From Bacteroidales bacterium (GTDB lineage: Bacteria; Bacteroidota; Bacteroidia; Bacteroidales; VadinHA17), in assembly GCA_003141715.1 (NCBI GenBank), contig PLNF01000143.1, forward strand, positions 20,360-57,091: a stretch of 36,732 nt of DNA, in the 5' to 3' direction. Position numbers and translations under genes: made by a program. Below are positions 1-8,268 of the stretch, in pieces (position 1 is the first letter of the stretch; each line of letters starts with the position of its first letter). The notes under the pieces were generated by a model. That model saw only the letters and a list, made by a program, of their open reading frames with translations, was not told the DNA's origin and searched no databases.

Positions 1-1050
1 TTGACAGAAGTCACAGGAAATATCGTTGATAGCGTTTTTCAGGCTGTCAGGCGCCTGACAAGGAGAATTAATATATGGATGTTGTTGATGGGGGCTGGTT
101 TCTGGATGATGGAGCCAGCAGCATCACTGACAATTATCAGTCAACCTCTGCCCCAGACAGACTGTTATGGAAACCATGTGGAATTTTCGGTGGCTGTAAA
201 CGGATCTACAGGAATAGTTTACTACCAGTGGCAACAAAGACCACCAGGCGGTAATTTCTCAGATATAAGCGGTGCAATCAACGCTTTGCTTAACATTGAT
301 AATATAGGTGTGAACAAACAGAATGTTAATGGTACTGAATACCGGGTATTGATCTCGGACGAAAACGGGACAATAACTTCTGACCCTGCCCTATTAAGCG
401 TGAACTCTATTACGGATCTTACGCCTGCAGTTGTAAATTCGACCATCTGCAGCGGAGGCAGCATAACTTATATGCTATCTACTGAAGGGAATGTAGTCAA
501 TAACGGATACAAGTGGTCATGGAATAATGGTTCAGGCTGGACTTTTTTATCAGACGAAGGAGCCTATTCAGGGACAAACACGTCTCAACTGACTATTTCA
601 AATGCAACAGCTGCTCAAAACGGTTCATATCGCGTATCTGTTACCTTTGCTACGCTCAATCAACCTCATGATGAACCAACTTGTATTGAAACAAGTTTCA
701 CAAGAGAAAGGAATCTTGTAGTCAGGGAGCCACTTTTACCACCTGTAGCATCTGAAAGCCAGCAGATTTGTTACGGTAATGTTCCTTCAGCACTCACAGC
801 AACTTCTGCTTCAGGCGGTTCGGGTCCGAATTATGCTTATCAATGGCAGAACAGTTATGACGGGTCCGCATTTACTGATATTCCGGGTGCAAATAATCTT
901 TCATATTCACCTCCTGCGCTGACAGTGTCAACCTATTACAGGATTATCGCTGCTGATGGAGGTATACCTCATTGCGGTACTGTTTACAGTGGGTCATTAC
1001 TGATTACAGTTAATCCATTACCAACCACCTCTGTTATTTATCATAGATAG
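1..1050 (+). CDS. Secreted Ig-like repeat protein of a T9SS surface operon (5' end may be cut by the window)
   Basis: The frame is open from the first base, where a TTG could serve as start, so the true start may lie outside the window. Residues about 20-42 form a hydrophobic stretch after an arginine-rich region (RRLTRR), which fits a Sec signal with a long n-region. Three Ig-like domains follow, about residues 43-135, 140-240 and 245-337. Each has an early Cys (DCYG, ICSG, ICYG), and domains 1 and 3 show the Ig-type Y-x-W-Q strand. There is no T9SS C-terminal domain; the protein ends with PLPTTSVIYHR, nearly the same ending as the next gene. It lies 11 bp upstream of that gene in a four-gene operon ending in PorP/SprF. 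A surface or periplasmic structural role is inferred; no enzyme motif is visible. Confidence 0.8.
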   Translation: MTEVTGNIVDSVFQAVRRLTRRINIWMLLMGAGFWMMEPAASLTIISQPLPQTDCYGNHVEFSVAVNGSTGIVYYQWQQRPPGGNFSDISGAINALLNIDNIGVNKQNVNGTEYRVLISDENGTITSDPALLSVNSITDLTPAVVNSTICSGGSITYMLSTEGNVVNNGYKWSWNNGSGWTFLSDEGAYSGTNTSQLTISNATAAQNGSYRVSVTFATLNQPHDEPTCIETSFTRERNLVVREPLLPPVASESQQICYGNVPSALTATSASGGSGPNYAYQWQNSYDGSAFTDIPGANNLSYSPPALTVSTYYRIIAADGGIPHCGTVYSGSLLITVNPLPTTSVIYHR

Positions 1051-1061
1051 ATAAAACCCAA

Positions 1062-2057
1062 ATGATTAACCAAATAAACATTAAGATTATGCGTACACAA
1101 AAACAATTAAAAGGAAAGCCCGGATTGCTTAGCCAGAGCAACGGACAGATGTTCAACAATGCTGTTGCTGAACGGTTATTAAAAAGATGGATGCTCCTGA
1201 TGCTAATTCTCGCATATGCTGGTGGAGCATGGGCTCAGAGTGATCCGAGTCCTTCACAAACAGTTTTTAAAGGCAATGAACCCTACTTGGTTACAGCTAC
1301 TCCCGGTTCCACATATACCTGGACTATTACACCGGGCACTTCCGGGAATGAATGGAAAATAAATGGCCCCGGAAACAATATTACGGTAGATTGGAATATA
1401 GCAGGAGTTTATACTTTATCTGTTGTGGAAAGAAATTCCGAAGGGTGCCTTGGACAGCCAAAGGCGGTTGTGGTTACGGTAAATGAGAGACCTGATGTAA
1501 CAGCAACACCTGCTTCTGAAGCCATCTGTAGCGGGGCTTCAACAAATATTGCACTATCAAGCAACATAAGAACTGCCACATTCGCATGGACAGCTGCTTT
1601 AACCAGCGGAACCGCATCCGGATTCTCTGACGGAGCCGGCGCAACGATTGCTCAGACACTGACCAACACTACGACTGCTGCAGCTACCGTCATATATACG
1701 ATTACTCCTACCGTTAATACAATTACGGGAACTCCAATTACTGTTGTGATAACGGTTTATCCATTGCCGGTACCAACTATCACACCCACTGTAAATCCAG
1801 TCTGTTTCGGAACTGCAGGTGTTATTTTTACGACCGAACCTGGTATGACCAGTTATATATGGGCAGTAAGGGGCGGACTTGTTACGGCAGGAGGAACTTC
1901 CACAGATAATACTGTTACCATAACCTGGAATGGCTCCGGACCTTACTCAGTAAGTGTTAATTACGTTGATGCTCACGGATGTACATCAACTGGTCCGGCA
2001 GTACAGAATGTCAATGTAACGCCGCTCCCGTCAACATCTCCCATCTATCACAATTAG
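1062..2057 (+). CDS. Secreted PKD/Ig-like protein of the T9SS operon
   Basis: This is a 331-residue secreted protein of unknown function. ATG at 1062 is the longest start; the ATG at 1089 (MRTQKQ) is equally plausible. A long basic n-region leads into a hydrophobic core (MLLMLILAYAGGAWAQS), with cleavage likely after AWA or AQ. Three beta domains follow: about residues 60-140, about 141-232 (PKD-like, with the typical AICSG start and VVITVYP end), and about 233-318. The first domain (PGSTYTW ... ERNSEGCLG) closely resembles the only extracellular domain of the next gene (PGSTYTW ... ERSADGCLG). The protein ends in PLPSTSPIYHN, matching the end of the preceding protein. It has no T9SS sorting domain of its own. 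It sits 19 bp before the CHU_C-domain gene. Confidence 0.85.
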   Translation: MINQINIKIMRTQKQLKGKPGLLSQSNGQMFNNAVAERLLKRWMLLMLILAYAGGAWAQSDPSPSQTVFKGNEPYLVTATPGSTYTWTITPGTSGNEWKINGPGNNITVDWNIAGVYTLSVVERNSEGCLGQPKAVVVTVNERPDVTATPASEAICSGASTNIALSSNIRTATFAWTAALTSGTASGFSDGAGATIAQTLTNTTTAAATVIYTITPTVNTITGTPITVVITVYPLPVPTITPTVNPVCFGTAGVIFTTEPGMTSYIWAVRGGLVTAGGTSTDNTVTITWNGSGPYSVSVNYVDAHGCTSTGPAVQNVNVTPLPSTSPIYHN

Positions 2058-2076
2058 ATGATCAGATTGAGTACTT

Positions 2077-2658
2077 ATGCTTAAAAGGTACCCATATATA
2101 CTATTATTCGGCATAGTCCTGTTCAGCGCCTTTAAAGTGGCAGGGCAGGCAGCTATGCCGGATATGGTATATATTGGACAACTCAGGCATTATAGTGTTA
2201 ATTCCAATCCGGGTTCGACTTATACATGGTGGATTGACGGGGTTGTTCAGGACGGGTTTACTACCAATGAATTTAACCATACCTGGAATACCTCAAAAAC
2301 TTTTTTGATTGAAGTGCAGGAACGATCAGCAGATGGTTGCCTGGGACCGGTGAGATCGGCAGATGTTGTAGTGACAGGATACGAACAACTGAACCTGATA
2401 ATTCCTGAAGCTTTCTCCCCCAACGGAGATCTTATTAATGATGTTTGGAATATTGGCAATATCGATGTTTACCCCAAGCTCGAAATCACAATCTATAACA
2501 GATGGGGTCAGTCAGTCTGGAGGTCAGAACAAGGCTATCCTCATCCATGGGATGGAAAAAGCAATGGAGTTAATTTACCTGTAGACTCATATCATTATGT
2601 TATTGATTTGCATAATAGATCAAAACCAATTGTTGGATTTGTAACAATTGTAAGATGA
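2077..2658 (+). CDS. Small secreted protein with gliding-motility-associated (CHU_C, type B T9SS) C-terminal domain
   Basis: This 193-residue protein has a signal peptide (about 1-23, ending FKVAGQ). One beta domain follows (about 25-100), related to the first domain of the upstream protein. The gliding-motility-associated C-terminal domain covers about 103-193 and shows the family pattern IPEAFSPNGDLINDVW, then ITIYNRWGQSVW, PWDGKSNG and a final strand. This family is known as a type B T9SS sorting domain, whose secretion in Flavobacterium johnsoniae (SprB) needs a PorP/SprF partner. Such a partner is the next gene, which overlaps this stop by four bases (ATGA). The protein is very short for a CHU_C protein; it may anchor or export partner proteins rather than be a large adhesin (inference). 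Confidence 0.92.
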   Translation: MLKRYPYILLFGIVLFSAFKVAGQAAMPDMVYIGQLRHYSVNSNPGSTYTWWIDGVVQDGFTTNEFNHTWNTSKTFLIEVQERSADGCLGPVRSADVVVTGYEQLNLIIPEAFSPNGDLINDVWNIGNIDVYPKLEITIYNRWGQSVWRSEQGYPHPWDGKSNGVNLPVDSYHYVIDLHNRSKPIVGFVTIVR

Positions 2659-3677
2659 AAAAAAACATTTTAGTAGTTGTGAAAAAGCTGGTTTATATTT
2701 TGTTTTTTATTGCTTTAGAGCAGATATCATTTGCACAGCAACTGCCTTTATACAGCCAGTATCTTTATAACAAATTTCTTATTAACCCCGCACATGCAGG
2801 TAGTGACGGATATACCAGCTTTAACATAACTGCACGGGAACAATGGGTTGGCTACTCAGGTGCACCCAGAACATATTCCATAAGCTGGCAGACCAGAATA
2901 CTAAAAAGAGGGTATAAAATTAAAAAAACCATTTTTAATCAAACAACTTTCACTCCGGGTACCGATGGGAAAGTAGGCCTGGGAGGCTATATTTTCAGTG
3001 ACAGGAACGGACTTATTAAGAGAACAGGTTTCCAGGCATCTTACTCATACCATTTGTGGCTTCAGAAAAACACCCAATTATCTCTGGGTCTTGCTTTTAC
3101 CGGATACCACTTTATCATTAATGCAAATGAACTAAGTTTTGAAGACTCGAATGAACCATGGTTAAATAATAATTTACGCAGAGGAGTATTTGTTCCGGAT
3201 GCTGATTTTGGAATTTATCTTTTGAATCCCAAATTCGATTTTGGTTTTTCCGCCCTGCAACTGTTTGGCGCTGCTGCCAAAATAGGTGATTATGCATACA
3301 GGAATTTCAGGATGGACAGACATTATTATCTTTTTGGATCCTATAATCTTACTACTGGAGGTAGAACTGAAATAGAACCTTCGGTACTTTTTAAAATATC
3401 GGAACAGCTTAAACCACAAGCTGATATTGGTATTACCTACATCTATGATCAGAGATTGTGGGCTGGATTAACCTACAGAACAGGTGGCGGTTTGATAGCT
3501 GATATAAGACTTAGATATATCCCTGACCATTCTAAATGGACTGCTTTGTTTATTGGGTATGCTGTCGATTTTACACTAAATGAGATTCAGAGAGTGACAT
3601 ATGGAACTCATGAATTGACAGTTGCTCTGAAGTTCGGTGATAGTTCAAGAAAATACAGGTGGCTGGATCGATATTGA
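2655..3677 (+). CDS. PorP/SprF family type IX secretion outer-membrane protein
   Basis: This 340-residue protein has a signal peptide ending ISFAQ. The diagnostic PorP/SprF opening follows at once (QLPLYSQYLYN, then LINPAHAGSDG), and the rest alternates aromatic beta-strands as in an outer-membrane barrel. Family members pair with CHU_C-domain proteins and are needed for their secretion or surface attachment through T9SS. Its start codon overlaps the stop of the CHU_C gene, so translation is probably coupled, which supports a dedicated pair. It is the last gene of the plus-strand operon and faces a convergent gene; no convincing terminator hairpin is visible in the 86 bp after its stop. Length is normal for the family. 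Confidence 0.93.
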   Translation: MKKNILVVVKKLVYILFFIALEQISFAQQLPLYSQYLYNKFLINPAHAGSDGYTSFNITAREQWVGYSGAPRTYSISWQTRILKRGYKIKKTIFNQTTFTPGTDGKVGLGGYIFSDRNGLIKRTGFQASYSYHLWLQKNTQLSLGLAFTGYHFIINANELSFEDSNEPWLNNNLRRGVFVPDADFGIYLLNPKFDFGFSALQLFGAAAKIGDYAYRNFRMDRHYYLFGSYNLTTGGRTEIEPSVLFKISEQLKPQADIGITYIYDQRLWAGLTYRTGGGLIADIRLRYIPDHSKWTALFIGYAVDFTLNEIQRVTYGTHELTVALKFGDSSRKYRWLDRY

Positions 3678-3763
3678 TATATAATAGAAGCAGAACTCCT
3701 TTATTTTACTTTTCCAACCCTGAAAAAAGCAACAGACAATCCAGGTAAATTGTACCCAGAGTT

Positions 3764-6382
3764 TTATTCTTTTTTGATCCACACCCTGATATCTCCGCCA
3801 GTCTGTCCGGCATCGGCAAAGGGAACAAATTTCAAATCAACAGGTTTTCCAGCGTAGAGGGCGCTTGTACTAAATATTTGAAAACCAACCCAACCTTCTG
3901 GCAGTAATGTTTCTGAAATACTCTTTACTGAAATCGAACCTATTGATATTTTATCCATATCTGTTATTTCAGGATTCAATATCTGATCAACAGCTAATAC
4001 CTGGGTTCCATATTTTATGGCTATATACCCCGGGTAGCTAATGCCTCCATCCAGAATTCGAACCGGCGTATCAAATGAAACAGTTATAACCTTATTCTTA
4101 TCCCACAATTGTTCTAAGATCAGATATTGACCGGCAACTCCATTAAAGCTTTTGCCATTTACAGCAGCTTTAAAATTCCTGCACCATTCCGGAACATGCA
4201 ATGATACCCTGAATTCGCTTTTTGTTTCGGGATTAAGAGTAATTGTTACTTTTCCCTCTTCCGGGAATTTAGTATCCATAGTACATTCAATCCCAACTTC
4301 TTTTCCATCCTTTGCAAAAACCTTATCCGTGAGTTTTCCTTTCGAATAAAGGTTGATGTCAAAGCCATTATCCGAATTTTTTGAGTAAGCCAATTCAGGA
4401 ATTGCAGCAATTCCTCGTGGTAAACTTGCAAGGCAGCAATGCCCGTTAATGGTACAGCGGTAAGGCTTTTTACCCTGTAACGCGGTATAATAGCTCACGC
4501 AGCCCGTTTCCGGATTTTCGGCTGCAAACAAATGGTTGTATATTGTTTTTTCAATTTCATTGATATATTTTGGTTCGCCGGTGAGACAATATAGTGCCTG
4601 GCTGAACTGAAGCCAGGTTACTGTCACACAACCTTCGCCCATGTTTACATCATTTCCGGCAGGCAATACAAAATCTTCCTGGAATAACTCCCCCTTGCTT
4701 GCTGTTCCTGTAATATAAAGCTTGTGAGTCGCAATATCTTTCCATGCATTTTCGGCAGCTTTCAATAATTTTTCATTGCCCGTTAACTGGTACAATTTAA
4801 CAATTCCGGTAAGGTTCGACATCATTTCATAGGCTTTGGCATCGGCCGTTTTATCAACTTTTCCGAGAGTAGTTAAGGTAGAGATTATTTTAGGTCCATT
4901 TTCATATTCATATGCTTTAATAATATACATGCAAAAATCGAGATACTTTTTATTGCCGGTAAATCGGTACAGATAAGCCATAGGCTCAAGTACGCTCGTA
5001 GAGGCCATACCCACATGTGGCGACAAATCAATAATACTCCGCTGACCTTTGTTTTCGCCAAAAGTGCGACATAATAAATCACCCATTTTCACAGAGGCCT
5101 CCAATGCAGGCTTAAACCCCGTGACTGCATAATAGCTTAACAATCCTAACATGTTGTATTTATGTGCCCAAACATCCCATTCAGTCCAGTAATCCGCGGG
5201 TGAATAGGTTCCCAGATAGCCATCTTCATTCTGGCATGCTATTAAAATATCGACAATCCGGTCCATCTGCGTTTTTAACTGATTGTTTTTTGTGGAACGC
5301 CATACCCGACTGGCTGCATGAAGGTACTTTCCCGTGTATTCCCCTACCCAGGTTTGTTTTCCAGGACGGTTGTAATAACACTCTAAAATCCCTGTTTCAT
5401 CAATATTGAGCAATCGCTGAGTAAGGTTTGCATTCAGCCGGTCATTCAAATAGCCACCAAAAGTGATGTTTTCCAGGCCAAACGGACTTGATTTATCCGG
5501 AACAGTGAGTTTTACGACAGGATATTCAAATTTTTCATTCATATGGATACCAGGTATATAGGAAAAAAGTGTGCTGTATTTTAATGTATCGGCCAGAGAT
5601 TTTGCAGTGAAAACATAGTCAATTTTATAGGTATTTGGTTCTTTTATGGATATCTCAGAAGTACAGGAAGTATCTGTTTTTTCTCCGATTACAATATGTT
5701 CATCTTTTTGAAAAACAACTTCTTTACTTTTTGGATCATAAACCCTTATTCTTAAGTCGCCTTGCAGTTTTTCAACAGCAGTCCTGAGGTGAAAAATCAA
5801 TGTTTTATTAAATTTTGAATTTTGGGATGTGAATGCCAAAGGCTTATCATTTGATACAAGTACTATGACATCCGATAATCTTGCATCTCCAATTTCATGA
5901 GGGCTTCCGTACATGCCGCCATTTCCTCCAGTATCATTCACCCGGACGGAAATCACATTTTCTTTGTCCCACTTAATCAGATCGAAAGGAATAAGATATG
6001 ATCTGTCAGTATCCCAGCCATCTGTTTCTCCAATTTTCCTGCCGTTAAACCAGGTCTCATCAGCATCATCAATCCTTCCTAAAGAAATCCGAACCGCTTT
6101 TAGCAATTCGTTGTTCTTTTTAAGTGAAGATGGGAACACCACTTGAGTGCGGTACCATGCAATCCCGTCGTAATCGGGATAGCCCTGGGTTTCCCAAAAA
6201 CTATCTACTTTAATGGTTTTCCATGCCTGATCATTAAAATCTGGTTTGGAAAAGTCGGCATTATCACCGGTCTGAAATTTCCATTCTTTTGGAAGTTCAA
6301 TAAAATAGTTTGTTTTCTGATTCGTCCTGCAAGAGATGGCAATCAAACTGATAATAATGGCAAAAATGATTTTGGTTTTCAT
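3764..6382 (-). CDS. GH127-type beta-L-arabinofuranosidase lipoprotein with N-terminal jelly roll
   Basis: This 872-residue lipoprotein has a short signal with lipobox AISC (Cys18). Residues about 30-180 resemble the GH2-type sugar-binding jelly roll (AWYRTQVVF, DETWFNG, NVISVRVND). From about 285 on it matches the DUF1680/GH127 (alpha/alpha)6 family, with beta domains towards the C-terminus. Zinc ligands known from HypBA1 (Glu, Cys, Cys, Cys) have clear counterparts: Glu583 and Cys585 in GEGCVT, and Cys649-Cys650 in NGHCCLAS. Cys649 matches the catalytic cysteine. Predicted to release beta-L-arabinofuranose from glycans outside the inner membrane; GH146 or a related clan is possible, as the family is broad. 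It lies 139 bp downstream of the GH43 gene on the same strand. Confidence 0.85.
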   Translation of the reverse strand: MKTKIIFAIIISLIAISCRTNQKTNYFIELPKEWKFQTGDNADFSKPDFNDQAWKTIKVDSFWETQGYPDYDGIAWYRTQVVFPSSLKKNNELLKAVRISLGRIDDADETWFNGRKIGETDGWDTDRSYLIPFDLIKWDKENVISVRVNDTGGNGGMYGSPHEIGDARLSDVIVLVSNDKPLAFTSQNSKFNKTLIFHLRTAVEKLQGDLRIRVYDPKSKEVVFQKDEHIVIGEKTDTSCTSEISIKEPNTYKIDYVFTAKSLADTLKYSTLFSYIPGIHMNEKFEYPVVKLTVPDKSSPFGLENITFGGYLNDRLNANLTQRLLNIDETGILECYYNRPGKQTWVGEYTGKYLHAASRVWRSTKNNQLKTQMDRIVDILIACQNEDGYLGTYSPADYWTEWDVWAHKYNMLGLLSYYAVTGFKPALEASVKMGDLLCRTFGENKGQRSIIDLSPHVGMASTSVLEPMAYLYRFTGNKKYLDFCMYIIKAYEYENGPKIISTLTTLGKVDKTADAKAYEMMSNLTGIVKLYQLTGNEKLLKAAENAWKDIATHKLYITGTASKGELFQEDFVLPAGNDVNMGEGCVTVTWLQFSQALYCLTGEPKYINEIEKTIYNHLFAAENPETGCVSYYTALQGKKPYRCTINGHCCLASLPRGIAAIPELAYSKNSDNGFDINLYSKGKLTDKVFAKDGKEVGIECTMDTKFPEEGKVTITLNPETKSEFRVSLHVPEWCRNFKAAVNGKSFNGVAGQYLILEQLWDKNKVITVSFDTPVRILDGGISYPGYIAIKYGTQVLAVDQILNPEITDMDKISIGSISVKSISETLLPEGWVGFQIFSTSALYAGKPVDLKFVPFADAGQTGGDIRVWIKKE

Positions 6383-6521
6383 ATATATGTGTAATTACGA
6401 GGTCTTTCCTGATCAAAATTCGTGAAAGCTTATTTACAAAGATATCTATTCCATTTTCTGTGATACTTCTTAATTTTTTATCTTCATTATAAAATTGTAA
6501 ATTTATAATCAGGTTTTAATT

Positions 6522-8240
6522 TCAATTTGACTCTACAACCGTCTTCCCTTTCGTGACTCCATTTTCGTTAAAAACATCAATGGTGAAATAGTATTTCAGG
6601 TCTCTGTTAAGGCTTCTGAATATCAGCGAATCAGCTCCAAGCACCTCGTAATTGTTATACAGCTTATCTACCTGAGTACCATAACGAATGTTGTAACCTG
6701 TGGCATTAAAGTCCCTGTTCCACTTTAGTTTAACTTCACGTCTATCAGATTGTGTTCGTGTTACGTTGAAATTTTTAACGGTTTCAGGTTTGTTTCCCTG
6801 ACAATTACCAAAAATCCTGAAACCTGATAAAGCGAATGTGCCATCGGGCACATGATAATTTGTAAGTCGGACATAACGCGTTTTTTCAGGAGTTTTAAGC
6901 TGAATATAATCATGCGGAATGTCAGTTTTATTGGTTGTTTTATCTGCTAATGATTTCCATGTTTTATTATCATCCGAACATTCCAAAAGGTACTGATAAT
7001 AAATATTCGGGTTATGGTTATACAGTTTTGTCTGGTTTTCGGCAAAATTAATTTGAATGGCGTTTACTACTGATTCATTCTGTAAGTCAATGGTAATCCA
7101 TTCACCCTTATTCCTGGTTTTTGCGCTCCAGTATGTACGGATTTCTTCATCCGCAGCATTGTTTTTCGGGTAACCGGGCAATTCAGACGAAACTTCAACC
7201 GGTTTATTATATGAAAGTAACATCCATTGAGTGGACAATTCATCGGGACCGGATATTTTTTTCCGGGGTATTGAAAACGGAAAGTCACCAAAACCGGTAT
7301 AAGTATAAAATGTACCATCCTTATCAAAAAAAACAGGAAATAAACCCAACCGGCGCTCGAACATGTGCTTTTGAGAAATAGTCATGGTTGTAATGTGCCA
7401 GTAATTCCCATATTTATCCTGGAACGTGCAACTATGGCCGGCTCCGGCTATGAACCCCCCGGGCTTATAAGAAAAGGGGTTATGTAAGGCAACTTTGAAA
7501 GGGCCCAATGGATTGTCGGCAATATACACGCCATCGCAATAACTTTTGTACTGGGTTCCGGGAACGGCGTATTGAAGGTAGTATTTGCCCTTATGCCTGG
7601 TCATCCAGGATCCTTCAACCCATGGTCGATCTGTCTGGTTGTTGTAATCTCCATTTATTTCCCATCCATATTTTTCTTTATCACTATTGAAACATCCTGC
7701 CGGCTTGCCTTTAGGGTTAAATGTCACCGGGTCGAGTTCAACTGCGTAAATTGGTTCAATGGGCGAACATCCGTAATAAAAATAGAGACGCCCATCATCA
7801 TCGAGAAATAAATCGGGATCGGTCATTCCAATTGGAAAAGCAGCATTTGCAACTTTCCATCTGCCGGTTTTGGGTTCCGACGTTTTGTAAATTGTAACCG
7901 GGGCTTTCCCCGAAGCCATAAAGTACAAAGTATCTCTTATTGCTACAACAGCAGGAGCATAATCTTCAAAAGGCAGTTCGGAAGAGGTAATGAAATCCCA
8001 ATCAATTAAATTGGTCGAATGCCAGTATCCGCCTGACTTGGAAGCAAATAAATAATACTCATCCTTAAATAATACAATGACCGGGTCTGCAGCTTCGCGA
8101 CGCGAAGGTTCATCGAGGCAAAATCTGTAACTCAGATTAATCGGATTACAAATGGTTGTATCTGCAGATTTTGTTTTAATATCAGTGCAGGACAATATCA
8201 GCAAAATGGCTACCGAGAAAAAGAGATGAATACTTTTCAT
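6522..8240 (-). CDS. GH43 glycosidase lipoprotein with F5/8-type C and Fn3-like domains
   Basis: This 572-residue lipoprotein has lipobox LILSC (Cys18). The five-bladed GH43 domain spans about residues 35-330. Its three expected acids are visible: base Asp52 (AADPVIV), pKa-tuning Asp141 (MTDPDLF) and acid Glu209 (WVEGSW). A discoidin-like F5/8 type C domain covers about 345-480 (WSAKTRNKGEWITIDL, RYVRLTNYH, FRIFG). A fibronectin-III-like module covers about 485-572. GH43 enzymes are mostly arabinofuranosidases, arabinanases or xylosidases. The downstream GH127 gene points to arabinose side chains (inference). The start lies only 28 bp after the lyase stop, so the two may be co-transcribed. 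Confidence 0.88.
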   Translation of the reverse strand: MKSIHLFFSVAILLILSCTDIKTKSADTTICNPINLSYRFCLDEPSRREAADPVIVLFKDEYYLFASKSGGYWHSTNLIDWDFITSSELPFEDYAPAVVAIRDTLYFMASGKAPVTIYKTSEPKTGRWKVANAAFPIGMTDPDLFLDDDGRLYFYYGCSPIEPIYAVELDPVTFNPKGKPAGCFNSDKEKYGWEINGDYNNQTDRPWVEGSWMTRHKGKYYLQYAVPGTQYKSYCDGVYIADNPLGPFKVALHNPFSYKPGGFIAGAGHSCTFQDKYGNYWHITTMTISQKHMFERRLGLFPVFFDKDGTFYTYTGFGDFPFSIPRKKISGPDELSTQWMLLSYNKPVEVSSELPGYPKNNAADEEIRTYWSAKTRNKGEWITIDLQNESVVNAIQINFAENQTKLYNHNPNIYYQYLLECSDDNKTWKSLADKTTNKTDIPHDYIQLKTPEKTRYVRLTNYHVPDGTFALSGFRIFGNCQGNKPETVKNFNVTRTQSDRREVKLKWNRDFNATGYNIRYGTQVDKLYNNYEVLGADSLIFRSLNRDLKYYFTIDVFNENGVTKGKTVVESN

Positions 8241-8268
8241 TTAATTATAATTAATAGACGGATAAAAA

